DNA from: Anaerolineae bacterium
GTDB lineage: Bacteria; Chloroflexota; Anaerolineae; Anaerolineales; Anaerolineaceae
DNA length: 64,000 bases
Assembly: GCA_013178295.1 (NCBI GenBank)
Contig: JABLWW010000007.1
Location: 62,001-126,000, forward strand
Direction: 5' to 3'
Shown here piece after piece: positions 35,557 through 42,805 of this stretch (the first letter of the stretch is position 1; each line of letters opens with the position of its first letter). The position numbers were made by a program, and so were the translations under genes. The notes under the pieces are model-generated. The model did no database searches, was not told where the DNA came from, and was given only the letters and a program-made list of their open reading frames with translations.

Positions 35557-36501
35557 TTACACTGTCAGTACACCAAATGGATACCGGTTACCGCTGGATG
35601 GTTGAACACGGTTTGCGGGATTAGGAACAGCGAAACCAAGCCGCATCGTTACCCGTAGCGCAACCATGTCCTGTTGCAACAGGTTATAGACGATTACACC
35701 GCTGCCATCCTGAATGACGCCAGTATCAAACACCTTCCAGTTCATATCCTGCCGTATGGAATACACCAGCTGATCCCATTGCCCAACAATCAGTGGATAA
35801 GACGAATTCATTGCTCCATTTGTTGGAAATAGAATTGGCGCTCCATCCAACGTATATTGACCAGGTGTCTGCATTGAAGGTTGGAAAATCAACTGCCCGT
35901 CGGTTGTGCGTACACCGCGTAGCTTACCGCGCATTGTCATATGCGCGATTGAACCGCTCATCATGAAACCATCTGCTTCAATCTTCGCAACAACGCCATT
36001 CTCGCCAAGAATATCCTCATAGAGGTCAGCGCCGGTGCCAATTGCAACCGCATTGCCAGCGGAATTTGCCGCCGTGACAATCGCCGCCGGCCAGCTCGCC
36101 GGTTTGTTCGTGCCAAACAGCACCGCCATATCAATTGCCTGACCAAGCGCAGTCTGTATATCAGGCAATACCATATCCCAGATCGGTGCAGAGCTGTCAT
36201 CCAACACCGCTTGCGGAATCGGCACAATCACTGCTAACTCCTCAGCAGTAATCGTGACGTCCTGCCAGTTCACCTCACTGGTCTGCTTCAATCCAGTATC
36301 TCCGCTTACAAAATACGCCGTCGCCAGAGCGCTCATCACCGGCAGTTTCGTCTGATAGCGCGCCATATCGCGCAATCTACGTCCCAAGCGCATTACTGCG
36401 CTCTGCTCGGCAGCTACGCCGCGCGCAATTTCATTCGAGTATTCCACCGGCACAAGTCCGGCAACATCAGTTCGATTAATATCAGTGTTATAAGTAGGCA
36501 T
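35557..36501 (-). CDS. Major capsid protein (HK97-fold, set B)
   Basis: 314 residues. The N-arm (MPTYNTDINRTDVAGLVPVEY) leads to a core with VNWQDVTITAEELAVIVPIPQAVLDDSS and a C-terminal ALRVTMRLGFAVPNPANR, the usual layout of HK97-fold capsids of the phage capsid family. No cleavage protease gene is present. The preceding gene encodes the scaffold. It differs clearly from the capsid fragment fused to the MuF toxin at 38222-39760. Confidence 0.88.
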   Translation of the reverse strand: MPTYNTDINRTDVAGLVPVEYSNEIARGVAAEQSAVMRLGRRLRDMARYQTKLPVMSALATAYFVSGDTGLKQTSEVNWQDVTITAEELAVIVPIPQAVLDDSSAPIWDMVLPDIQTALGQAIDMAVLFGTNKPASWPAAIVTAANSAGNAVAIGTGADLYEDILGENGVVAKIEADGFMMSGSIAHMTMRGKLRGVRTTDGQLIFQPSMQTPGQYTLDGAPILFPTNGAMNSSYPLIVGQWDQLVYSIRQDMNWKVFDTGVIQDGSGVIVYNLLQQDMVALRVTMRLGFAVPNPANRVQPSSGNRYPFGVLTV

Positions 36502-36519
36502 TTCAAACTCCTTTCAAAT

Positions 36520-37047
36520 TTATCTTCCTGCCGCTCTGCGAATCGCCGCATTCATATCAAACTTGCCTTCTGCGTTTCCACCGGCGCCATCTCCAGCATT
36601 CCCACTTCCAGCAGGTTTCACTCCAAAGAACTCCGGAGCAATTTTCTTCAGCGTTTCCCAGTCTGGCAGTCCCGTTTTGCTATTAAACAATCCTTCTGCA
36701 ATTGCCACCGCGTAAGCCGCTTTCGGATTTCGACAGCCAATCTCTGGCTTTGACGCCTCTTCCAAAAAAGCCGCTCGTCGCTCAGCAGCCTCCAATCGGG
36801 CACTAATATCCTTCAAAGCCTTCTCGGCTTCACTGCCCTTCTCAGCCTTCCCGGCAAGTTCTCTGATTTGTTTCGCCAGTTCATCCCGTTCCTGGCGCGT
36901 CGCACTCACTGTGTTTTTCAACCCCGTGATATGCGCCGAATAAAGAGCTTTAACTTTCTCATCCTGCTTATCAAGCCATGTCTCGAATGTCTCATTCTGT
37001 GACTCATGAGAATTGCTCTCATTTTGATTACCTTGTTCCTCAGGCAT
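36520..37047 (-). CDS. Scaffold protein (set B)
   Basis: 175 residues. A charged coiled coil (about 45-100: TRQERDELAKQIREL, AEKALKDISARLEAAERR) is flanked by a polar N-terminus and a Gly-rich stretch (GSGNAGDGAGGNAEG), ending in a basic helix MNAAIRRAAGR. This is the usual layout of phage minor structural/scaffold proteins encoded directly before the capsid. AGGAGG precedes the ATG. Confidence 0.78.
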   Translation of the reverse strand: MPEEQGNQNESNSHESQNETFETWLDKQDEKVKALYSAHITGLKNTVSATRQERDELAKQIRELAGKAEKGSEAEKALKDISARLEAAERRAAFLEEASKPEIGCRNPKAAYAVAIAEGLFNSKTGLPDWETLKKIAPEFFGVKPAGSGNAGDGAGGNAEGKFDMNAAIRRAAGR

Positions 37048-37055
37048 CTCGCCTC

Positions 37056-37400
37056 CTATCGAAACATAAACGTTGCTTTACCTGTTACCACCGCAACCAA
37101 CAGCGCTACCATCACACCCGTCAGAATACTTAGTATCCAGCGCAATATCTTGTTCGTCATCGAAATCTCTGCTACCGCCTTCTCTAAAATCCCGATCCGT
37201 GTATCGTGATCTTCGAGCTTCCGAAACACCTGCTCCAGCTTTGCATTGACAACCGGAAAGCATCCCGCCTCCGTCTGCTCCATTTTGCGGACACGATCTT
37301 CGATACCGTGCATGATGACTTTCATCTCTGAAAACTCTGCTGTGAGACGTTCTGCCAGATGATCAATCTGCGCCTGTAGTGCGCCAACACTTGTCGCCAT
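37056..37400 (-). CDS. XhlA-like small membrane protein
   Basis: 114 residues: a coiled-coil region (about 5-80, LAERLTAEFSEMKV, DHDTRIGILEKAVAEI) and one C-terminal membrane helix (ILRWILSILTGVMVALLVAVVTG). The layout is that of haemolysin XhlA-type phage lysis helpers. It follows the holin-like gene by three bases, so the two form a lysis pair, though no endolysin remains. Confidence 0.65.
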   Translation of the reverse strand: MATSVGALQAQIDHLAERLTAEFSEMKVIMHGIEDRVRKMEQTEAGCFPVVNAKLEQVFRKLEDHDTRIGILEKAVAEISMTNKILRWILSILTGVMVALLVAVVTGKATFMFR

Positions 37401-37403
37401 CGC

Positions 37404-37742
37404 TCACTTCGCCGAATAACTCTTACCGATGATCGGCAGACCGAGCAGAATCGAGTGCGCCAGCTTCGCACCACCAAGTTGCACAATGTAGCCAAAGACG
37501 ACCAGCAGCACATTGGCGATCTGCCCGGCTTGCTTGTCCAAAAACACAATGTCAACCGCTGGCTGGTACACATTGAGAAACAGCAGCACAGCCAACCCAA
37601 TCAGGTTGAGCGCCGCTGACCAGGCTTGTGCCTGCCCATCTTTGACTAATCCAGCAGTCTTGAGGATATTGATAATCGCAGCAATCAATGCCGCAAATCC
37701 TGCCAAAGCCCCCCATTGAGTAAGCAAAGAGTTTAAATCCAT
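37404..37742 (-). CDS. Holin-like membrane protein
   Basis: 112 residues from the ATG at 37742, which has GGAGGTG ahead (upstream in-frame codons cross a terminator and are excluded). Three hydrophobic segments (about 12-29, 43-60, 70-90), then a short polar end. Size, topology and the adjacent XhlA-like gene support a holin. It is the first gene after the leader terminator. Confidence 0.65.
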   Translation of the reverse strand: MDLNSLLTQWGALAGFAALIAAIINILKTAGLVKDGQAQAWSAALNLIGLAVLLFLNVYQPAVDIVFLDKQAGQIANVLLVVFGYIVQLGGAKLAHSILLGLPIIGKSYSAK

Positions 37743-37769
37743 TTTTTCACCTCCAAAAGTTTGTAAACG

Positions 37770-37804
37770 AAAAACCGCCCACACCTTTTCATGGTGTTGG
37801 GCGG
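37770..37804 (-). terminator. Intrinsic terminator in the leader of the holin gene
   Basis: Read on the minus strand, CCGCCCAACACC and GGTGTGGGCGG form a stem around a short ATGAAAA loop, followed by TTTTT. It lies between the promoter at 37839-37865 and the holin gene, so transcripts from that promoter would stop after some 60 nucleotides unless antitermination occurs. Confidence 0.85.
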
Positions 37805-37838
37805 AAACCAACAAAATACCGCGTATTCAGTTAATTAG

Positions 37839-37865
37839 ATTATAGCATAAAATCTCGGTTGTCAA
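37839..37865 (-). promoter_or_regulatory. Promoter before the holin leader terminator
   Basis: On the minus strand TTGACA (37865-37860) and TATAAT (37844-37839) are spaced 15 bases, with TGC directly before the -10 box (extended -10). The -10 overlaps the end of a decayed immunity-gene fragment. A similar TTTATGCTATAAT lies after the intact immunity gene at 40912. Confidence 0.7.
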
Positions 37866-37914
37866 GCCACGCCAGCCCAAATCTCTCAATAATTGGACTG
37901 ACCTTTTGCAACTC
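37840..37914 (-). pseudogene. 3' remnant of a third immunity-like gene
   Basis: The minus strand encodes ELQKVSPIIERFGLAWLDN before a stop at 37840-37842. This matches the end of the two intact small proteins nearby (ELEKVKPIAERLNLI and FAIVKPIAEKLKLTWYE). Upstream the frame meets a stop and a decamer repeat, so only the 3' end survives. Confidence 0.6.
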
Positions 37915-37918
37915 CTAC

Positions 37919-37958
37919 TTATGTCGCCTTATGTCGCCTTATGTCGCCTTATGTCGCT
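37919..37958. repeat. Tandem decamer repeat
   Basis: Three exact and one variant copy of TTATGTCGCC. It lies where the third immunity fragment loses its 5' part, so it may mark the breakpoint of that deletion. Confidence 0.85.
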
Positions 37959-37994
37959 ATATGACGCAATAGCGTAGACGGTAAACCTGTTTTA

Positions 37995-38249
37995 TTATTC
38001 ATACCATGTTAATTTAAGCTTCTCGGCAATTGGTTTGACTATCGCAAATCCTTCGAGTATTCTGGCATTTTCTTCCGGAGTAAACCAATCTCGGTAATGC
38101 AAATATCTCGCAATACCATCTGTCCATTCAAGCGAAAAAGTTGTTAACTGATTCGGGTCATTCATCAAGTCAGAAACAATATCAGAATCCATTAAATCAT
38201 TAATTTGACCCTCGATAATTTTTAATGAAATCTCTTGTTTCGTATCCAT
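37995..38249 (-). CDS. Probable immunity protein for the capsid-MuF toxin
   Basis: 84 residues, acidic, soluble, with no known domain. The start lies 28 bases inside the end of the toxin-like gene, so both are translationally coupled. Its C-terminus (VKPIAEKLKLTWYE) resembles that of the 89-residue protein at 40912-41181, which follows the other MuF gene in the same overlapping way. A small acidic gene overlapping the 3' end of a MuF toxin is the standard immunity arrangement. Function is inferred from this context. Confidence 0.6.
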   Translation of the reverse strand: MDTKQEISLKIIEGQINDLMDSDIVSDLMNDPNQLTTFSLEWTDGIARYLHYRDWFTPEENARILEGFAIVKPIAEKLKLTWYE

Positions 38250-39760
38250 CGAAAACTTTCCCGTTTTTTAGTCAATTGAATGATAACATCTTCGGGTTGA
38301 TACCCGGTCACCAGATAACCATATTGTACTTTATATTCCACAAAAATAAAATCACCCCCATTGCTTCCACGCCAATCTCGACTCCCTCGGACAAATCCAA
38401 TCTGCCATGCATCATTATATCTGGATACAAATACATCAGAATCTTGATCAAGAATAACCTCTTCTAGACTCCGTTTGTAATCCTCCAACGTGGTGCCATC
38501 CGGCCATTCTTGGTTAACAACAACGTGCTTGAGATAATGCCCAACATCAGTTGGAATCGTATCACCAATTTCCAGCTTTTTCCCATCCCAAACCTGTCCA
38601 CGTATTGATGTTCTAACCCGCATCATCTCTGTTGAACTGAACCCCGCATTCGCCACATGCCGCGCCACCCGTTCCAACTCTCCATGCGTCAACTCCCGCA
38701 ATCCCAACCCCGCTACTCGAATCAAATCGTCTGCTGAGTATTGACCGGCATTCTTCGCCGCGCCCATCAACGCCAGGCGCGTGTACCCTTTCGCCTTTTC
38801 TGCACCCAGCAACTCCACCAGGCTCTTCTCATACCGATGCGTCCCCCACTCACGCGACCGTTTGCGCCCAACTACATCCCCCAGCGCAAACTTCCCATCC
38901 TCCCACGCCGCATACTTCGCCGGTCCCAAAATCTTGATCTGTGTCTCAACAGGCAGTCGCTCAAACAGGTCAACGCCAAGCGTTATCTTTGGCGGAGTCT
39001 CCTCAACATCGCCAAAATCCAAACCATACTTGCGCCCAAGCTCCGCCCACGACCTGGTCGCTGGCACCATCGCACACCGCCCGTTGGGATGATCATCCAG
39101 CCGCTCATCCAGCGTGTGAAACGTCCCGTGCATCGCCCAGCACGCCGCACATGTACGCTCCCCCAGCGCGCTGTGCCAAATCCACCCATCCACCAAATCG
39201 CTGTTTGCCTGGTAACTCGCCCGTGTCGCCTCACGGTGCGCCCGCAGCGTCTCCGTCCGTGCAATCCTCAGCGCCCGGCTCAGCGTTGTCCCCAGCGCCT
39301 TGCGCGCCGAGCGGATAGTAGCGGCAGTGATGTCGGTACCACTGGTTCCCACCGAACCGGACAACCCAGCATACAGGGCAAACAAATCGTTCTCAATCGC
39401 CTCGGCAATTGCCGGAACAGCTGAATTGATATAGCGATCCATCAAATCCTGGTTCGCCTGCGCACGCGCCGGGTCTTCGATCAGAAAAGAAACTTCTTTG
39501 TGTTTGTTCAGGGTTACAGACAGATCAGCCCCGCCGCTTGGAGTTTGCAAAGTTACAGCAGTATTGGCTGACTTGTCTTGTGCTGTGAAAGTTCCAGGAT
39601 ATGGAATGTGCAGAACATCACCTACCTGGAACGTAGCAACATCAGTATCTTTAGTTACCAGTTTCGCCAATACAACATTTGAACGTAAAACTTCAAGTGC
39701 TTTCTGCGCCCAGATTTCTGGGATGAAAGCCGCAGCAGTCGTAGTCGTAATATTAGCCAT
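38222..39760 (-). CDS. Chimeric capsid-MuF protein with C-terminal toxin-like domain
   Basis: 512 residues. Residues 1 to about 152 are the start of a major capsid protein (MANITTTTAAAFIPEIWAQK, with DITAATIRSA at the end). From residue 153 the sequence switches to a MuF head-morphogenesis domain (RKALGTTLSRALRIARTE, Cys/His set TCAACWAMHG and HPNGRC). A helical linker follows (about 265-360), then a strand-rich C-terminal domain (about 385-512: KHVVVNQEWPDGTTL, WRGSNGGDFIFVEY, GYLVTGYQP). From residue 153 on it aligns throughout with the protein at 41160-42266. The junction near 39305 lies at a shared RK-x-L. GAGGTG precedes the ATG. Confidence 0.8.
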   Translation of the reverse strand: MANITTTTAAAFIPEIWAQKALEVLRSNVVLAKLVTKDTDVATFQVGDVLHIPYPGTFTAQDKSANTAVTLQTPSGGADLSVTLNKHKEVSFLIEDPARAQANQDLMDRYINSAVPAIAEAIENDLFALYAGLSGSVGTSGTDITAATIRSARKALGTTLSRALRIARTETLRAHREATRASYQANSDLVDGWIWHSALGERTCAACWAMHGTFHTLDERLDDHPNGRCAMVPATRSWAELGRKYGLDFGDVEETPPKITLGVDLFERLPVETQIKILGPAKYAAWEDGKFALGDVVGRKRSREWGTHRYEKSLVELLGAEKAKGYTRLALMGAAKNAGQYSADDLIRVAGLGLRELTHGELERVARHVANAGFSSTEMMRVRTSIRGQVWDGKKLEIGDTIPTDVGHYLKHVVVNQEWPDGTTLEDYKRSLEEVILDQDSDVFVSRYNDAWQIGFVRGSRDWRGSNGGDFIFVEYKVQYGYLVTGYQPEDVIIQLTKKRESFRWIRNKRFH

Positions 39761-39773
39761 AGTTACACCTCTT

Positions 39774-40379
39774 TCAATCTTCTAAAATACGTCCCTCCCG
39801 CATTGCCTGCATGATGGCATCGCGGTTGGCAGCAAAGAATCCTGGATCACGCAACTGCGAGCGCGTGAAGACTTGCTGACCTGAAACTCTTCCCTGCGCC
39901 GGGTTGGTGGGTGAAATAACCGATTGCTGTCCAGCAAGATACGGCTTTTTAGCAACCAGCTCTTTCAGCACCTTTTCCAGATTCGCCGGCTTGCCGTCTT
40001 CGTCAAACTCAATCTGTTTGAGATCAAGCAGACGATACGCCGCCTCTGGATCAACCACGCCAAGACGCGCGGCGTGCAGTTTGACCTCGTACTCCAGCGT
40101 CCTCGCCTGGAGAGACTGCTGATACTCGATCTCTTTGCGCTCTAGCTCCGCAAGCCGCTTTTGGAGACGCTCTTGTTCGGTCATCTTGGCCTCCTCATCT
40201 GCCTTGACCTTGCTCTCCAACTCGCGCAGACGCTTGCGGTACTCAGCTGCTTCGGCTCGCAGTTTGCGCACATACTCAGTATCAAAACGTTCTTCCTCCG
40301 CCGCCTGGGCTTCGGGCCGCTGTGCAACCTCCTGGGTTGCGCCATCTGTGACCGTCTGGGTCTGTTTTTCTTCGTCCAT
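39774..40379 (-). CDS. Scaffold protein (set A)
   Basis: 201 residues. A long charged coiled coil (about 35-105: EYRKRLRELESKVKADEEA, QERLQKRLAELERK) precedes a helical part and a C-terminal segment (FTRSQLRDPGFFAANRDAI). This is the usual layout of phage scaffold/minor structural proteins placed directly before the capsid gene. GGAG precedes the ATG. It differs in sequence from the scaffold at 36520-37047, supporting two separate head modules. Confidence 0.78.
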   Translation of the reverse strand: MDEEKQTQTVTDGATQEVAQRPEAQAAEEERFDTEYVRKLRAEAAEYRKRLRELESKVKADEEAKMTEQERLQKRLAELERKEIEYQQSLQARTLEYEVKLHAARLGVVDPEAAYRLLDLKQIEFDEDGKPANLEKVLKELVAKKPYLAGQQSVISPTNPAQGRVSGQQVFTRSQLRDPGFFAANRDAIMQAMREGRILED

Positions 40380-40382
40380 TTT

Positions 40383-40697
40383 TTACTCCGCTAACCTCTT
40401 AATAGACTCTGGAGGCTCTTCATCCAGTTCACGATACAAGCGAATCAGCGCCCGCGCCGCCTTGCGCTTCTCTTCCGGCGAGGCTTTCACCCCACCACGA
40501 GCACCGGCCAGGGCTGCCGCCGCCGCATGTACACCATTCCGATTCAGCGTGCCGTCCGGCTCGCGCACGGGCAACTTCGCCTGCGCTCTCGCTGTGTACT
40601 CTGACTTCGCCGGTTTGATCAGGCACGCCTCGTACCACTGTTCATCGCTGTAATCGCTCTCGCTAAATCGTGACCAGGGCTTATCACTGATAGTCAT
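40383..40697 (-). CDS. DUF6582-type phage protein
   Basis: 104 residues from the ATG at 40697, which has GAGGTG ahead. The block KLPVREPDGTLNRNGVHAAA followed by KAARALIRLYREL is seen in small phage proteins near prohead protease, portal or scaffold genes. The role is not established. It is three bases ahead of the scaffold gene. Confidence 0.65.
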   Translation of the reverse strand: MTISDKPWSRFSESDYSDEQWYEACLIKPAKSEYTARAQAKLPVREPDGTLNRNGVHAAAAALAGARGGVKASPEEKRKAARALIRLYRELDEEPPESIKRLAE

Positions 40698-40824
40698 GTC
40701 CACACCTCAGTTCAAACTGATTACCCAAAAACCTCCGTAGTAAACGTAAGTCATTGCTAACATCCGTTTCCACGTCCACAAACACTCAGTATCCAGAACG
40801 AAAAGACTTCTCATCATGCCAAAA

Positions 40825-40864
40825 CAAAAAACCCGGATGCAACACCTTTCGGCATTGCTCCGGG
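40825..40864 (-). terminator. Intrinsic terminator after the MuF-A/immunity-A pair
   Basis: Minus strand: CCCGGAGCAATGCC, loop GAAA, then GGTGTTGCATCCGGG and TTTTTT. It lies downstream of a promoter-like element at 40897-40926 and upstream of the scaffold operon, mirroring the arrangement at 37770-37865. Confidence 0.85.
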
Positions 40865-40896
40865 CTCGTACCTCGTGAGCAGTATTTTCAACTCAT

Positions 40897-40926
40897 ATTA
40901 TAGCATAAATTTTAAATCAGATTCAA
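40897..40926 (-). promoter_or_regulatory. Promoter-like element at the end of immunity gene A
   Basis: Minus strand: TTGAAT (40926-40921) and TATAAT (40902-40897) spaced 18 bases, with TGC before the -10. The TTTATGCTATAAT stretch is shared with the copy at 37839. The -35 box lies in the last codons of the immunity gene. Confidence 0.55.
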
Positions 40927-41181
40927 CCTCTCAGCGATTGGCTTGACTTTTTCTAACTCGTCAAGTAAATCATCAAACCGCTCTTTTTGCTCTGGCGTCA
41001 ACAGATACTGATTCTTCTTCAATACCTCGACCATGCTCATGGTTTCCTGCCAATCTGTAGCCAAAGCATAAAAACCAGTTTCATCACTCAAATCGTAAAG
41101 TTCTTGTTTGAGTGTTTCAATCTGACCAGCAATTGTTCGTAAAAAAATATCTGCCCGATTTATTTCATCTTGCGTAGCCAT
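40912..41181 (-). CDS. Probable immunity protein for the MuF-A toxin
   Basis: 89 residues, acidic and helical (IAGQIETLKQELYDLSDET, EKVKPIAERLNLI). It starts 22 bases inside the MuF-A gene end. It resembles, at its C-terminus, the small protein at 37995-38249 and the remnant at 37840. No known domain is recognised. The immunity role is inferred from overlap with, and repeated pairing to, the toxin-like genes. Confidence 0.6.
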   Translation of the reverse strand: MATQDEINRADIFLRTIAGQIETLKQELYDLSDETGFYALATDWQETMSMVEVLKKNQYLLTPEQKERFDDLLDELEKVKPIAERLNLI

Positions 41182-42266
41182 CGTATTTCGCTCCGATGAA
41201 CTTGTAACTGTTTTTGCAAATCAACTGGTTGAAAACCCGTTACCCAGAAACCATAACCATCTCGGTATTCAACCAAAATAAAATCACTACCACCAACCCC
41301 ACGCCATTGACCACTATCTGCAATGAAAGCGATTTGCCAGTAAACACATTGATACTTTGAAATCATTATACCATTCTCAGGACTTCGAATAACGGTGCGC
41401 AAACTTTCAAGATATTCATCCAGTGATGTCCCTTCTGGCCATTCCTGTCTTGCTAAAACGTGCTTGACAAAATGCCATTCATCCGCCGGTAAACGCTCTC
41501 CAACCTCCAGAGGTTTCCCCTTCCAAACAAGCCCAGCCATTTCTGGTTTTACTAAACTGGTATGTTCCCGATTGAATCCTGCCTTTGCAACCTTTTCAAC
41601 GATTTTTTGCAATTCATCATTGCTCAATTCGCGCAATCCAAATCCAACCGCTCGAATCAAATCCGATACGGAGTATTGCCCCGCATTCCTCGCTGCACCC
41701 ATCAGCGCCAGGCGCGTATACCCTTTCGCTTTCTCCTCTCCTAACACTTGTTCAAGGCTCTTCTCATACCGGTACGTCCCCCATATTGTTGACTCTGTTT
41801 GCCCAACAAGATCACTCAACGTAAATTGATCATCCTTCCACGCCGCCCACTTCGCCGGCCCCAAAATCCCGATCTGCTTCTCCGCCGGCAATTTATCAAA
41901 CAGAAGCACGCCTGGTTCAATTTCCGAATTCGTGTCTGGAACATCAGACAGGTCAATTCCGTACTGTTTCCCAATTTCCGCCCAGGTCTTTGTCTTCGGC
42001 ACCATCGCACAGCGTCCATTGGGATGATCATCCAGCCTCTCATCCAGCGTGTGAAACGTCCCGTGCATTGCCCAGCACGCCGCGCACGTCCGCTCATCTG
42101 CCGCGCTGTGCCAAACCCATCCTCTGACAATGTCGCTGTTCGCCTGGTAACTGGCGCGGGTGGCTTCACGATGCCCTCTCAGTGTTTCTGTACGAGCAAT
42201 GGTCAGCGCACGGCTCAACGTCGTTCCGAGCACTTTGCGCAGTTCAGTTAAAAAGTCGCCAACCAT
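41160..42266 (-). CDS. MuF-domain head protein with C-terminal toxin-like domain (5' truncated)
   Basis: 368 residues from the ATG at 42266 (a GTG at 42281 is also possible). No ribosome site is visible. The MuF domain (about 5-110) carries RKVLGTTLSRALTIARTE, TCAACWAMHG and HPNGRC. A helical linker with ILGPAKWAAW and YTRLALMGAARNAGQY follows, then a strand-rich C-terminal domain with KHVLARQEWPEGTSL, WRGVGGSDFILVEY and FWVTGFQP. Full MuF proteins have an N-terminal region of 100 or more residues, missing here. It is clearly homologous to the chimera at 38222. The tail resembles BECR-fold nuclease toxins only loosely. The activity is unproven. Confidence 0.75.
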   Translation of the reverse strand: MVGDFLTELRKVLGTTLSRALTIARTETLRGHREATRASYQANSDIVRGWVWHSAADERTCAACWAMHGTFHTLDERLDDHPNGRCAMVPKTKTWAEIGKQYGIDLSDVPDTNSEIEPGVLLFDKLPAEKQIGILGPAKWAAWKDDQFTLSDLVGQTESTIWGTYRYEKSLEQVLGEEKAKGYTRLALMGAARNAGQYSVSDLIRAVGFGLRELSNDELQKIVEKVAKAGFNREHTSLVKPEMAGLVWKGKPLEVGERLPADEWHFVKHVLARQEWPEGTSLDEYLESLRTVIRSPENGIMISKYQCVYWQIAFIADSGQWRGVGGSDFILVEYRDGYGFWVTGFQPVDLQKQLQVHRSEIRWLRKMK

Positions 42267-42296
42267 TTTTGGGACAAACACTAGAACGTTTGTATA

Positions 42297-42324
42297 TTGA
42301 CAGAATGCTCAAAACGTTTATAAT
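42297..42324 (+). promoter_or_regulatory. Consensus promoter for the DUF3800 leader
   Basis: TTGACA (42297-42302) and TATAAT (42319-42324), spacing 16, both perfect. It starts a plus-strand transcript through a structured leader into the DUF3800 gene. Confidence 0.88.
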
Positions 42325-42330
42325 GAAATT

Positions 42331-42392
42331 GCGGTCGGGAGAGCTGCAGAAGGCGGTTCGTTCGCGCAGGCGACTCGGCTGCATTCTTTTTT
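42331..42392 (+). ncRNA. Structured leader upstream of DUF3800 (candidate DUF3800 RNA motif)
   Basis: A GC-rich 50-base segment with TGCAG (42345-42349) facing CTGCA (42379-42383), an inner GCG-TTCG-CGC-like hairpin, and a closing ATTCTTTTTT run, then GGGGAG and the ATG. Several conserved RNA classes named after DUF3800 were described upstream of genes of this family. I cannot say which class, if any, this matches. Confidence 0.5.
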
Positions 42393-42407
42393 AAGTGGGG
42401 AGAGAAC

Positions 42408-42734
42408 ATGTATTTGCTCTATCTTGATGATTCCGGTTCTCCTGGTAATCCAAACGAAGATTATTTTGTGTTAGGTGGTATTTGTATCTCTGAAGCCAGT
42501 GTTCGCTGGCTTTCTCATAGATTAGATCAAATCGCCTGCGTATACGGCGAGCAGGTAGAATTACATTATGAAGACCTGGCGGCACGCTTCAACAATCACC
42601 TTGAACAAAACGTCAGCACGGAAAGACATCAGGAAAGAGGATTAATCATTCTAGATAAATCTTCGTATGAGACAGGTTTGCAAAGTCTGACAATTAATTT
42701 GAGTTATGCGGACAACCCGCAACGAGAACGTTAA
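42408..42734 (+). pseudogene. Internally deleted DUF3800 protein
   Basis: 108 residues. The start (MYLLYLDDSGSPGNPNEDYF, then LGGICI) is the DUF3800 N-terminus with the acidic Asp pair of a ribonuclease-H-like fold. After about residue 48 it jumps to a segment normally late in the protein (LIILDKSSYETGLQSL), then ends. Full members have 230-260 residues, so some 90 internal residues and the C-terminus are gone. It is probably inactive. It is the last gene before attR. Confidence 0.7.
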
Positions 42735-42805
42735 AAATCGGAATGTATTAACAATCACATCCTTTGCAATTGTGCACATTTAAAAAACGATACCATTACA
42801 AAAAC

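Noticed and set aside
37918-37960. CRISPR-like short repeats
   Set aside because: Direct decamers without spacers. A simple tandem repeat, and no cas genes are in the window.
38741-39424. Plus-strand frame of 227 codons across the capsid-MuF gene
   Set aside because: Arg/Pro-rich shadow of the minus-strand gene. The same kind of shadow appears opposite the homologous gene at 41799-42251.
42297-42324. Promoter for the MuF-A gene
   Set aside because: It points to the plus strand, away from MuF-A, and serves the DUF3800 leader.
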